64,000 bases of DNA from Terebella lapidaria (lineage: Eukaryota > Annelida > Polychaeta > Terebellida > Terebellidae). Location: contig OX424564.1 of NCBI GenBank assembly GCA_949152475.1, positions 3,658,001 through 3,722,000 of the forward strand, written 5' to 3'. The notes below the pieces were generated by a model. The model was given only the letters and a program-made list of their open reading frames with translations, did not search any database and was not told the origin of the DNA. Shown here piece after piece: positions 48,420 to 61,593 of this stretch (the first letter of the stretch is position 1; each line of letters opens with the position of its first letter). A program made the position numbers and the translations under genes.

Positions 48420-50386
48420 AGGTAGATTTCTTAGGCATAAAACTCGTTTTGTTTATGTTAGACGTGATCACCGATGGTTGTCATGGTAGGGTGAAAAATA
48501 AATATTTTGTTGTTGTTTTGAATAAAGTTACCTCAACTCTGATAAATAAGGCTATTGTCGATATATTGGACTGATACGTCCGTATTAATGAGCCGTGGTT
48601 AGATACGATCGTAGATCTATGGACTACTAGTATATATTTAGTATGGACCCATCGCTCTATCGGTAGTTTCTATCATATTGCTAAAGATAGCTTCATCGAT
48701 TATTCCTAGTGCTAAAGATTGCCAAGGTCCACATGCATGCGCATATATTTACAATTATTATTCAAATTCCAAGAGCCCTACATTCTGGATGGCTAGATAT
48801 ATACACTGCAAATAGAAGGGTCTACGTATGGCATGTCCAGGCCCATGGTTGTCCTTGTGGCATTCTTTGTTTAAATCGAGATTTGCACGGACCAGCCCAT
48901 ATACGTATTGTTATCCATTGCTGGCTAGTTATAATTTTTGAAGAAACAAATCTTGTTAGAATGGAGCATTTATTTTCACATGAGCTTGATTGAGCACGTG
49001 CGCGAGCACGAGCGCCTAGTACCGATAGCCAAAAATTAGTTATTAATGTGCTCATCAACTTTGGATTTTGGTTATAGATTTATTCATTACGATACATGTA
49101 CACTTGTCATGTTCACTAACACGGTGGTACAGCGACATTCTCATCATTTCAAATAAAACACTTCAAGTTGCACTTCTAATAATATATACACACTTCAAAT
49201 CTAGAATGAGCAGCATGTTTTCTACTCTCAACATGTGGCGGGATGAACAACAATAACCCCCTGAACACCAAGCAAGACTCCGAATAAAGGAGAACTCGTG
49301 TCTGTATAAGATGTTATCAATGGAATAGAACATTCTATGCAGTGTGCATTTAGGGCGTGTTTCCCACCGTCCGCGGGTTTATGGCCAGGCAAATATCATC
49401 CGATCAGATACCGAGTCAAGGCCCGGCCATTGACCAATAAAAGAGTTTTCCACCGGGACCTGGTATCCCGGAACGACACTCTACCAGGGTCACTTATCAG
49501 TTTGCCTTCCGACAACACGCTAATACACACTCAATCTGGTTTCGAACATAAATATTTTTTATTCCAAAAATGTTATTCCGAAAATGTATTATCTGCATAC
49601 AATTCATATCCCAACCTTATTTTAGAATCATTGTGCATTTATACAACTGCGCAATCTATGAAGTAGGTATGTTCGGAGAGTGGGCTTTTGCACTGCCATC
49701 CAAACATCCAATCCTTCAATGTCAGATTTTGTTCTACTTCTTATATCTGCCCGCATTGCCTTACTTGTTAAATGTAGGTCACCACAGTGTTGCTTGCACA
49801 TACACAGTGTCACCTCCCAGTGCAGTTTTCATACGTGGTTCCTTCTGGGAATGTCGATTATAATGGAGCAGCATGGTGAGGAAGTAAATCATCTGTATGC
49901 CGTCCACGTATATTCTTGGCATCGACTGCTCAATGACACAATGTTTCCTCAAGCTGAAAGACTGCTGCGACTGAGCAGTTTTTTTGGCTGAGAAATGATT
50001 GTATCGAATCTATATTTTGCATGCTGGTATTTTTGGAAACCAATAAAAGCATATTTCGGGTAAATATCACATTACTTTCCATTACCAGTACTGGCTTCAG
50101 CAATTATTATTTGCTTATTTAAATGCATTCCATGTTTCCGTGTAAATGTTCCTTCGGTAGTATGAGACACTCAATGCAGTCTGAAACAGATCCATTTTAA
50201 GATAATCAAATTTACAGGACCTGGGATATTTGTGTAAAAATAATTAGGTTTCGAAATGTACCTCCACAAGTATTTTTGTCGAGTGGTGAATATAAGTGTT
50301 TGCACGAGATCGGAATAACTATCAACTAGCACCCATAGTAGCAATGGAGAAACAACAAAATTGCAAATTTAGATTTAGCGGTTATT

Positions 50387-52123
50387 ACTTGCCGGAATCT
50401 ACGATTTCGGCAAGTATGTTGGTCTGTTTGTGGGTTTGTCGGTTTGTTACTTGCCGGAATCTACGATTTCGGCAAGTATGTTGGTTCGTTCGTGGGTTTG
50501 TTTGTCCGTATGTTCGCACTCTAGCGTCCACAATTCTCACTCGATTTTCTTCAAACTTGGTGAACATATTCTGTAGGATATTGGGCAGATCCTATCAGAT
50601 TTTAGTGAATATAGGTCGAAGGTCAAGGTCAAGGTCACACAAAACGTCGAAAACACATAAGTGGCCATAACTCCGGCTGTAATCGTCCTAGAGACTTCAA
50701 ATTAGGTGCATATTGTATATGAACTCGAGTTCTATCGCCTGTGACCTTGACCTTGACTTTTGACATTGACCTTGAGAAGTTCGCCATGAGGTGAATGTCA
50801 AGGTCAAGTACGAAGGTCAGCGCACCATATCGAGTAGTATATCGTTGGGAAGGTCTTGAGCCCCTGATTCCAGTGATATCTTATTTTTGGCGCTACAACG
50901 TACACTGACGTCACAATGACGTCATAAACGTCAAATTTCCGAAATTTCAAATGGCCATAACATCGTAAATACTGTATGGAATCTCTTGAAACTTGATATG
51001 CATATTGACAGCAATGACCTTCACGAATTGAGGTACAAAGGTCAAAGGTCAAGTTCAAGGTCATCAAAATCCCAGAAAAACACCTTTTTGGTAATAACAT
51101 CTGCCTGAATCGTCGTAGGCTCACGAAATTTAAATCATACCATTCAGAAGGGATGTGGCGATCAGACGAATATGTCATTGATACGGATGACCTTAAACTT
51201 CATCAGAAAATTGAGGTCACATGAGCAAAATTCCAAGGTCAAATTTTCAAACTAACTGAAACCTATCAAGTAGTATATCAAATGATGGACATGATCGCTT
51301 GATACATACTATTCCATTAGTTTTGATATGTGACGTTTATTGACGTCACAGTGACGTCATAAACGTCAATTTCTTTAAGATTCAAAAGGCCATAGTGTCC
51401 ACAATTGTTGTTCGACTCTGATGAAATTGTTCAAGTATATTCTATATCTCCATGCACGGGCGATGCACAATTTTCGTGACCCAAGGTCAAAGGTCAAGGT
51501 CAAAGAAAAAATCAAAATTACATAAATGACCACAACTTTGGTAAAAATCGTCATAGAGTGTTCAAACTAGGAACATATTATAGCATATCAAAAGGCCTTT
51601 CTTAAATGATTTTGAATGTCACTTTTGAACTTGATGCCTGAGGTCAAAGTTGACCTCGGAAATGACCTTGATCTTTTGCGAATATATCGAGTAGTACCTT
51701 TTTTGAAAGGTCTTTGGAAGTACTTTCCAAATATGTTTTTATTTTCGAAATCTGACGTCATACAACGTCATAATGACGTGTTTTAATGAACAAATTTGGT
51801 GAAATTTCAAAGAAACTCATTTGTTTTCTCACTCTTCAGCGTCCACAATTCTCGCTGAATTTCTTTCAAAGTTAGTGTGCATATTCTGTAGTCTCAATTC
51901 TCGCGACTGCACACTTTTGGTGATTCTAGGTCAAAGGCCAAGGTCATGGAAAAAGTCAAAATCACATAAACGGTTATAAGTTCAGAACTAATCATTGAAA
52001 ACAGATTGATCTAGAAAATATTGTAGCATATTAAAAGCCCTCTCTTGAGGGACCTTGGTCGTGTCATTTGACCTTGACATTACAACTCAAGGTCAAAGTT
52101 CTCTTTTTTCCATTCCGGCAAGT
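50387..52123. mobile_element. Element with ACTTGCCGGAAT termini and ~440-bp internal repeats
   Basis: The left end ACTTGCCGGAAT is mirrored by ATTCCGGCAAGT at 52112-52123. The first 31 bp form a hairpin (acttgccg...cggcaagt), repeated 62 bp later at 50449. Internal modules repeat at ~440 bp: 'gcgtccacaattctc' (50523, 51838; variant 51397) and 'tgacgtcac...tgacgtcat' (50907, 51340). It is dense in 'aaggtcaaggtcaaggtcac'-type runs. No transposase. Unit B of the duplication lacks it. Confidence 0.8.
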
Positions 52124-53796
52124 ACTCGCTGTACCAGCGAAGGCTTTCAGCCGCCAAGTCAGCAGCAGCGAGCGAGTTCATATTTAGGTCTTGATGGGGC
52201 ATGATAATTTTTTAATTTGGAATGAATTAGTCTGCAGTGGAGTAAACCGTTTGTTGCGTTGTGTCTGGATTTCATTGATAACATAAACAATTTCCGTTTG
52301 TAGAAGGGTACCCACATCGTTTTTGCACTTAATTTTATTTCGACACAACTGGTCCGAAAGGGAATGATTCCACATAGGAAGCATCCAATGACACGTCGTA
52401 TTGAACGTCTGATTGTCTTCACTCTAGACTGAATGGTTAGATGGATGCATAAGCCGAATATGAAAAGTCCTACGCTATGAACGGATGCTTGAGTAAATAG
52501 CCATCTCATATGAGATGCCTGTGTGACATTATTCCATAAGAAGAACACTCATACTGAGATGTAAAAATTTGGGAATTCATGGATAAATGTATGTACGACT
52601 ACTGGAGTGGGGAAATACCAAAATATGCACGACTGCCTATTTCTGACACATTTTCTGAAAGGAACTTCGTCGCTTCGAGTTTTTGCGGACAGACAATTTT
52701 CACTGCTACATATGTATTACTACTGGCAAACGATTTTTGCACCTTTCAACCAACGGTGACATCCATTTATGATCCGGCCATATAGTGTTGTGGTATTTGA
52801 ATTGTTGGAGATGAAATTCAGTTTTCTCCTCGTATATAATAGAACTGGTTGGATGACGAAATTTTCAATTTCTACTCATATGACTTCTATGGATGTTCCT
52901 GTGTTTCAAATTGATTCCATTTGCAGATCTACAGGCACAAAATCACCACGTGCGAGATATATAATGCACTGTGAATCTTGTGCAAATATGAATAATATCA
53001 ATTTTAACAACACTGTGTGAGAGTCAATGTAAGTATATGATTTTTTGTGAGAAATCATTTTGCAATTTTACAAACAACACAAACATGACATGTGGTGTTG
53101 AATAGTATGAATTATCTGAAATCACTTTGTCTCTGTATGTGTAAAGTTCCCAAAATGATGACAGCTTTTCAGGATGTTACACTAAACATGCCAAAATTGT
53201 TAGCAGAATCTACAATTATTTTGGAATGTTGGATTTTCTCCATGAGGCACGCACTAGGAAAATCCCAGAAGAGTCAAATGTCAGAAGCAGTAACATTGAC
53301 TTCCCTGGCAAATTTTAAGAATCAGTGTTACAGCGGCACAACGTGACTTGCCACATTTAGTCTGGACGCGTGATGATGATCGATCAACAGGCTGGGGGTG
53401 GCTGCCGAAGATGCTGAGGAATGTAACTCCGCCAATTGAGTTACATTCAATTTATAGCGGCAATAGGTTGATACATACCTTCATTAAAGATATGAACATG
53501 GCAGTACATTTTGTCCTATGAAGCACTAATCATTCGGTGAAAAAAGTAGTGTTGTTGGATCGAGGTAATACACCGGAGATTAGTACATCATATAGCATGA
53601 TGTTGTCAGCGTTCCGGACAATTTCATTCGTGTTTGTTTTGTTTTTTTAGCTCACAGCAATTATCGCTAACATTACTGTTTCGGGAGGATGAACAAGCGT
53701 CAGAGAAGGTAGTGAAAGTCTGAAAGACACGTGTCGTCTATCAGCAGGGCGTAGCTTGATTCCAGTGTGGCTAGCAGGGACTTTGTTTGCAAGAAT

Positions 53797-53798
53797 AC

Positions 53799-53868
<70 letters not shown>

Positions 53869-53870
53869 TA
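53797..53870. repeat. (TA)n microsatellite
   Basis: Nearly pure TA run ending 'tataaatata'. Confidence 0.97.
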
Positions 53871-54113
53871 GACTCTTCACCGCCAGCAAAACACAGATCA
53901 TAAATTGTGACAGAAGTTGGCGCCTATAAATACCATGACGCAAGTAGTTGTTTTCAGAATGTTAATTGCAGCCATACATTATTTATTCACGATGGTAATA
54001 TTGGTACAGCTATGTTTGGTACGTTGCTGCATACTGCCGCACAAAAAATTATGGTGATCGATCAGTAAAGGTCCCAATTAACACATAGTTCATTAGTGAG
54101 AGTACATCTTGTT

Positions 54114-55445
54114 AGCCTCGCCGCCGTAGGCGGGGGGGGGGGGGGGAGGGTATTGCATTTGGGCCTGTCTGTTTGTTTATTTGTCTGTCTGGTCTTCCGC
54201 GCGCATAACTCGGAAACGAATGTTCCGATCGAATTTATAGGAATGAAGCGGTATGTCAGTGGCTCGGTCCTTCTCAAATTTGGTCAAAATCGGATGAAAA
54301 CGGTTGCCATGGCAACTGAAAAAGTGAAAATCACATAATTGGCTCTAACTCCGGTTCTACTTGATATTAATTTTTCCAACTATTTTTGTATTTTTTCTTG
54401 GCCAATTCCCAGTCGTATGATGTACGACCGATAGTCGTACGATGAAAACTCCATTATCGCCCGTTGTCGAAAAATTGGGGGTCACGATTTCGGTTATTTT
54501 TGGCCAGCGACGTTTCAGTGCAAATGTCTGCTCTCATAACTCGAAGGCAAACGGTCCGATCGATCTAAAATTTATAGGGCTGGAGTACTATGGTATTGGC
54601 TCAGTCTCCTTCAAATTTTGCCAAAATCTGACGAAAACGGTTGCCATGGCAACGGAAGAAAGAAAATCATATAATTGGCTATAACTCCGGTTCTAATCAA
54701 TGTTAAATTTTCAACCTATTTTTGTATTTTTCTTTGGCCAATTCCCGATCAAATGGCGATAAAATTATCGAAAACTCTCAATTATCGCCCAAGGTCGAAA
54801 ATTTGGGGGTCACGATTTTATGACGTGTGAGTGTTCTGAGATTCGAGACCATATTGTGAAGCCAGTTATCAATCTGTTTAAACCGTTCTCGTTCATGTGC
54901 TTTGATAATAAAAACATTACGGTGAAATTTAACAGCTCAATATTGAACTACGAGGTCAAGGTCACAGAAGAGGTCAAAATCGAAAAGTTGAAAAAACTTC
55001 GTTTATATTCATGATTAATTTTCCCTAATAGTTTTGTATTTTTCTGTGGTCAATTCTCCATCATTTGCTATATGACCAATGGTCGTACGATCAAAATTCC
55101 CCATTATCACCCAAGGTCGAGAATGTAAGGGTCATCAGATGAAATTACCCATTCATGATATTACAAGTAGTAATAATTCAGAAACCACTGAAGATATTCA
55201 ATAGAATATTTTACGCAGTATAAATCTGGGTGATCCTGCAAAGTTTGGAAGGTCAGTGTCAAGAATTGATGCCGTGGTCGAGAATGTGGTCAAAATAGAG
55301 AAACAGCAGGAATTCTACTTTTTTAATGATTAAGTTTCCCATGTTTTTGTATTTTTCTATGGCTGATTACCGACCATTTGATATATGACCAATTGCCGTA
55401 TGACCAAAATCTCCGATTATCGCCCACGTTGAACATACAAAGCTT
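54114..55445. mobile_element. Element with 'ccgccgtaggcgg' hairpin and ~320-bp internal repeats
   Basis: A terminal hairpin and G tract (54131-54150) are followed by 'ctgtctgtttgtttatttgt'. Modules with 'cattatcgcccgttgtcgaa', 'gggggtcacgattt', 'acggttgccatggcaac' and 'aactccggttcta' repeat at about 54435, 54752, 55080 and 55390, decaying rightwards. No transposase. Its right end is unclear. Confidence 0.7.
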
Positions 55446-55969
55446 ATCAGGTTTAATTTTAGTGACTAAATCTGAAGGGCGAGGGTCTGCAATCTCTGAT
55501 TGTCTCGTAAACGTATTTGTTATTGTAATGAATAAAGAATCATGAGAACCCATTGACCAATTTGATGAGTGCAGTTTGACACCATTATTGATCAATTACA
55601 ATCCGCTTTACAGATCCGAGCCAACAAGTGCATTAGAATCCATTACGACCTGAATGGCCGAACTCTAATAAAAGCCAGCAATTCCATCAATATCAAGACG
55701 GGATTGTTAGTAATCCTGTATTGACAGGTGTGTTTTTCGTATATCATGCACACCACCGGTATATGCAGTTTTGTGAGCTGATGCAAAGCAAATATATCGG
55801 TTTCCAAGAAGACAACACAATTTATTTTAGCACACCTGTTTGATATTTTTTTATTCAAATGTAGTGCATTAAATGTAATGCAACTCAATATTTTTAGGCA
55901 ACCGTACTATTGATGATTATTATTCCTAAGTTTCGCTTTCATGGGGCTCCACCCAAGGGCAACAAAACA

Positions 55970-57175
55970 ATTAGCCCAAGGGCTTGGAAAGGTTACCGGA
56001 CAATGTATTACATTTTAGATATTAGCCATTTTGTCCCGTGACCTTGAAAACAAGGGCATATACAGCATATATCATTCCATGCCCACAATTTATTCCCAAG
56101 CTGCAAAATCTACAATGAGCAAGATATTAACCATTTTGTGCTCTGACCTTGGAAATGATATGAAAGGTCAAATTCAAGGTCATGAGAATATTCAGCATAT
56201 ATCATTTCCTATAAGTGCTCAATTGATAACAATGCTGTAAGGTCGATAATAAACGAGATATCAGCCATTTTGTGCTTTGACCTTGGAAATGAAGTCAAAG
56301 GTCAATTTCAAGGTCATGACAATATTCAGCATATATCGTTACTGTAAAATTGATAATAAGCGAGATATCAGGCATTTTATGCTCTGACCTTGAAAATGAG
56401 TTCAAAGGTCAAGTTCAAGGTCATTTCATCATTTCCTGTATGTGTACAATTGATTCCTAAGCTGCAAAGTCAACAATAAACGAGATATTAGCCATTTTAT
56501 GCCCCGACCTTGAAAATGAGGTAAATGTCAAGTTCAAGGTTATGACAATATTCAGCATATATCACTTCATATATGTCCCCAATTGATTTGTAAGCTGTAA
56601 AGTCGAGAATAAGTGAGATTTTAGCCATTTTGTGCTCTGACCTTGAAAATGAGATCAGAGGTCAAACTCAAGGTCACGACAATATTAAGCATATATCATT
56701 TCCTATATGTCCACAATTGATCCCTAGTCTCTAATCGCAATATTAAGTGAGATATTAGCAATAATGTGTCCCATTATAAAGCATAGGAGAATTTAACATA
56801 GGAAAGTCCTATTTGGACTAAGTTGGGCCCAAAATGGCCTACTTCGAGCGACTCAAGTGCAACGAAACTTATACACAACACAGGAGTATATATGAGGAGT
56901 GTTATGTATCAAAAATAAAATAAAAATACTGTACGGATTGTGAGAAAATGGCCGCCAAAGTCCAAAATTAGACATTTTTTCGTCGAAAATGGCCGCCATT
57001 TTGATAAAAAAATAAAAAAAATAAAAAAAAACTTTCCTGGGAATATTTTTCGGTATTTTTGTGCAAAATTTCAGAAGGATTCGATTGAAAACTTTAAAGG
57101 TAAAAATGTGGACGGACGGACGCCGGCCGCAACTCCACAGCAATAAGTTATCGGACCAAAGGTCCGGTAACCTAA
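55970..57175 (-). mobile_element. ~130-bp-repeat DNA element (copy 4)
   Basis: The + strand starts 'ttagcccaagggcttggaaa' and 'ggttaccggaca' and ends 'ttatcggaccaaaggtccgg' and 'taacctaa'. Six or so units (56020-56740) contain 'gaccttgaaaatgag', 'caaggtcatgacaatattca' and 'gcatatatcatttcctatat'. It interrupts unit B relative to unit A, where the flanks are adjacent near 44.0-44.27 kb. Confidence 0.87.
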
Positions 57176-57993
57176 CAAGTATCAAGCATACATCTGATTG
57201 GTTGATATCGCCTTCTGCTGTGTCAGAATGATAAACTGCATATGATTTTTCTGGGTTTTTTTTTCAATTACATCATTACATACCGAAGCGAACCCTGCCC
57301 ATCGAACGCCAAAATAGATTGCAGTCTGATGCAAGCAGTGGGTTTGAAGGGTAGTGAATGGCTCAGGATATACCTCGAAATGCCACATATACGGTGGAGA
57401 CTTTAGTCGTGCAATCCTAGCATTTATCATTTATTTGATGTATGCATCATCCTATGATAACCCTTACCACAGTATGGTGATAAGAACGACAACCTCATCA
57501 AATACGTTTTCCAAAAGAAAGAAAGCATATCACGAACGGTAATGGTGCCTGTACACACGTTTTGTAGTCGATAAGACGCTTATTATGTACAATATTGCTC
57601 TAGGCGAGCCAGACGACATTCATCTCATGTATTCAAAATCGGAATCATTACTCGGAAATATCCATTGCATACAAAATCTTTCAATGGCATTAACAATCGC
57701 TGGAAGCCGTAACATAGACAAGCATTATGATTTCTAGCAAAAACTTAGCACTAAAACATATCAAAATTTAAGAGTGACCGAATAGGTGAGCCTGAAAGTA
57801 GGTGAGTCACAACTTTCATACATATTTTTTATGAAATCTCATTACGTATGATTTGCGTATGATCGGTCTATTTTAGAACTAAATAAACAGTAGTCAATTG
57901 TTGTTTTATCTGATACATTCTCTTTGAAAATATAGTTGTAATACGCATCAATGATACATTTACATTCATCGTTAGCCAATTATAATGTAAAAT

Positions 57994-58227
57994 TCACCAT
58001 TGCGCCTCACCGATATTAGTGCCCGTAAATATTTTCTGCTCAGTGAACTCCCTTTGTATATCGTGGTAATATTGAGCGAGGAGGATTCCACAGCTGTATG
58101 AAAGACTTCCATGACAGCAATGAGGAAACACATTGCAGCCGGACAGAACGCGATGCCTTGCTCTGGTGATGTGATCGATCAGCGCTGAAGTTAAACTCAT
58201 AGTCATGATGGGAGGCTTCTCAACCAC
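57994..58227 (-). other. Cys-rich frame conserved between duplicates, copy B
   Basis: A 77-residue frame containing CNVFPHCCHGSLSYSCGILL, then YYHDIQREFTEQKIF. The frame of the matching cysteines is kept in copy A at 44.9 kb although A stops soon after. Possibly an exon of a small Cys-rich protein; splice sites not assigned. Confidence 0.35.
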
Positions 58228-59501
58228 CTCTTGACAGTGTATTATTCCTGGAGCACATTACATTTTTGCCTAGTTGCAATGGAATAATAGTACCCAATTA
58301 TCATTTTGCCATGTCCTCTGATTGTAAATACTACGGACATATAAGTTATCCGTCATTTAGTTCATTGTTCCTGTCTGTGTACTCTCTATAATGTGCTATG
58401 ATTTATCTGTATGGAAGTCATGGCACTCGCGTATTACAGACAATTGTCTCCCGTGGCTTCCATTAATGTGCAGCACCCATGTATTATGAATTGTATATGA
58501 AACTATTTGTTACAATGCACATTTGAAAAAAAAACGCATCTATCTATCTACACTTTCGCTGATGTTTGGCAAAATCATATTTCTATATACGCACAGGTGT
58601 ATGTCACCAATATCACAGTTTGCAATTTAACATACAAAAGTTTTGACATTCATACGACTTCAACCAAGATAAAAAATGTTGGTCCAACCAGTGTTACAAG
58701 ATACTAGCATATTGTACAAGTAATTTGTCAGTAAATTATTAGAAGCAAATGTTCAACTGCCTCGAATGAAACATTAGTGACAATTACATCATGTTTTTCA
58801 AACATGAAAACGCAATCGCTACCCGGGATTCTGTTCCTTTTGGACCAGCGAGACTGGACGACAAACATACCCGAGTGGTCTGTGTCTTGAGCCTCCCATC
58901 GACCTCAGGCTCCGGTCGGAGCGTGCGCTGAAAGCAAAACCTGATTCATCATTGGGATTCGTTCTGAAAGAGTCGAATAATAATATGCAGGCTTGAAATG
59001 TCATGCTGAAGACTCTGTCAAGAAATGACAGGAAGAAAAAATGTGACGGCAATTAAGGTGTAAGAGCGATCAAAGTAAAAAGACTAAAGAAATTATTCCG
59101 TGTCGGGTTTTATTCATTCCAGTCATGTTTGGCAAAATTTGAATTCGGATCTATTTTATACCTATGTCTTTGAAAGGTTATCACTGCTGGTATTTTACCC
59201 AGATATGGAAAAGACGGCAACCATTCCATCTACCAAAAAAAAAAATCCAATGATCAATAGAAGTACAGCCTATAATCAATGACACAAACCTGTGGATATT
59301 TCTCACTGGCAGTTTTGAATACTCTCATCTGAGTAAACAGGCAAAACTGGGAAGATAGTTCCAGGACGAATATCGACCTAATACCTCTTGCTGGCAAAAA
59401 TATTGGGTTCCCCAGGTAGAATCATCCAGGATGACAACTCACAAATGGCCTATCACAAAAGAATGTGTCCTTCATCGATTGATGTTTTCTTCTTTGTGCA
59501 G

Positions 59502-59734
59502 CCTCCTATCATCATGAACGGGACGCAACAGTTATCCATCAATGCAATATCATGGACAGAGTGCAACAGTATATCAAGGATCGCAACGAAGATTATTTTC
59601 TGGAAGACCGTTACCTCATGGAAACACTGCTATGTCCAGCAACAAAGTCATCTCCAAGACAATCACCGGTGATCATGTGTTTCATTACCGTTTTCTCTTT
59701 CATAACATTCTGCGTCAATCAAATGTTATTTTAG
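59502..59734 (+). CDS. Possible terminal exon with a transmembrane segment
   Basis: A good acceptor ('ttttcttctttgtgcag') precedes a frame open to TAG 59732-59734: SYHHERDATVIHQCNIMDRV, then YIKDRNEDYFLEDRYLMETL, then hydrophobic VIMCFITVFSFITFC and NQMLF. The hydrophilic then hydrophobic layout is protein-like. Against it, unit A does not clearly keep the frame and no upstream exon is found. Product unknown. Confidence 0.25.
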
Positions 59735-61593
59735 AATGACAGACGATATACATTCAGAAGGATTGGGTGTTTAGTTCGCAAGATAAGAAAAGAAGGTTTG
59801 AAGTGGGAAGAATTTACATGCTAGACTTTTGTTTGGATTACATACATTTCCCTGATCTGTGTTTCTAACTATCTTTTGACAAAAAACGTCTGGACATATA
59901 TGTATTTCATCACTGTTTCTTTTTCTTGACCATGTTTGTTATTTTCAACTTTTCCGATGGATAGTAAGCATTCTAAACAATTGAATGTTTAATACGTGTG
60001 CGAATAAATGAATACATATAAAGTTCACAGTTGACAGAAGTTTGCATTTCTTCAAGCTCCAAAAGCTAGATTACAAACCAGTTACAGCTTCTTATCTCGT
60101 TCACAACAGCCTATGGAGTATACAATCTGCACGTGTCGTCAATGAAATGACATGTACCAATTAAAATATATGCACATAGTATACATATGTATTTGGCTTC
60201 ATGACATGTCCAATGAAAAGTTTACTTCAGCACATCAATTCAACATGTCATATATTTACAGCCAAGGTGTAGTAAACTGAACAGACGGTATTTGCTCATC
60301 ATGATACTTATAAAAATGGTTATAATTATTATGTAATATCAAATATATGAGAGTAAAAGGTGTATTAGTATTTATTAAAATTTGAAATCTTCTGGTAACT
60401 GAATAGGGACGAACTATGCGAATGTAACATAAGTGCCTAATGGCATAAATGTATAAGTGTTTTGCCTACGAAATGACGTTTTAAAACATTTGTATGTTAT
60501 ATCAGACATGATGTCGGAAATCACAATTTGCGATGTGAAATGATAGCTTTGAATACTTACAGACTGAAGTGATTAAGTCTGCAGTCTGCCTGTTGACCGT
60601 ATTTCATCTAAATAATACTCATATTTATTGAGATTGACGAAATTCATGGCAATCATATGATAAGTTGTACTAGTACTCGATTTGAAAAATATTAAAATAT
60701 GCAGGATGCCCTATTTCGGAAACATTAATTTTAATTTTTCTATGAAAGGAAGGTAGTTTGTTTCTTGGAGTAAATATTCTTACATGTAGACAGATGTTGA
60801 ACATGTGATGTGTATATTTCGCATGCTGGTATCTTTGGAAATAAATATAGCCATCCCTGTGATATTCCAGATAAATATCATATTACTTTCCATTATCAAT
60901 TTTGGTTTCAAACTTCTCATTTTCTCAATAAAATGAATCTCACCATTCCATCTAGATGTGCCGATTACATCACAAGTGACAGGTGTGAAGCACTCAATGC
61001 CCTCTGAAACAAGATTTCGAGATAATCACATTTGATGGACCATAATAGTATGCTATACTTGGAGTGATTTGTTGTGCAGTGGGGTAAACCTTTCGTTATA
61101 TTATGCTTAGATCTCGTTCATAACATATAATGCTAGAAAATTTGTTCGCATTAATGCTCATCATCACATAGGAGATGCCTGCTGACCTCATTCCAACCGA
61201 AGAATACTCGAGTACAAGAATTACTTGCACATATAAGCTTGTACAAGTACAAGAGTTGGGAAATATCAAAATATGCACGATTTCCTATTTCCGACACATT
61301 TATTTCAATTACTCTATGAAAGGAATGTAGCTTGTCTCGTCGAGTAAATGTTTCCTACTTGTAGACAATGTTTATTACTACTATTTATCACTAATGGCGA
61401 AATATTACTATAAAACTAACACGCCACGTACCTGCATATATCAATCAATCATGTCATTCGTTTTGGTCTAAACATTGTTGTGGTATTTTAATTGTTCATG
61501 ATGGAAATCTTTTTTCATCTTTTTATGGAATGGAACAGGCTGGATGAAGAAATGTTCAAATTCTATGCCTACCACTTTTTCTAGAACTTTATA

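Larger units (their letters stand above)
42640..53900. repeat. Segmental duplication, unit A (~11 kb)
   Basis: Matches run colinearly with unit B (53.91-64 kb). Anchor pairs: 42690/53962, 43675/55620, 44270/57285, 44945/58085, 45190/58925, 45380/59108, 46305/59330, 50005/60805, 52225/61070, 52790/61475, 52920/63450, 53330/63785. Identity looks moderate, so the duplication is old. Unit A holds no recognised full gene. A spliced-looking acceptor 'ccatttgcag|at' at 52925 is kept in B ('taatttgcag|at', 63453). Confidence 0.85.

Noticed and set aside
53647..53943. 98-residue frame across the TA repeat
   Set aside because: Half of it is (YI)n translation of the TA microsatellite.
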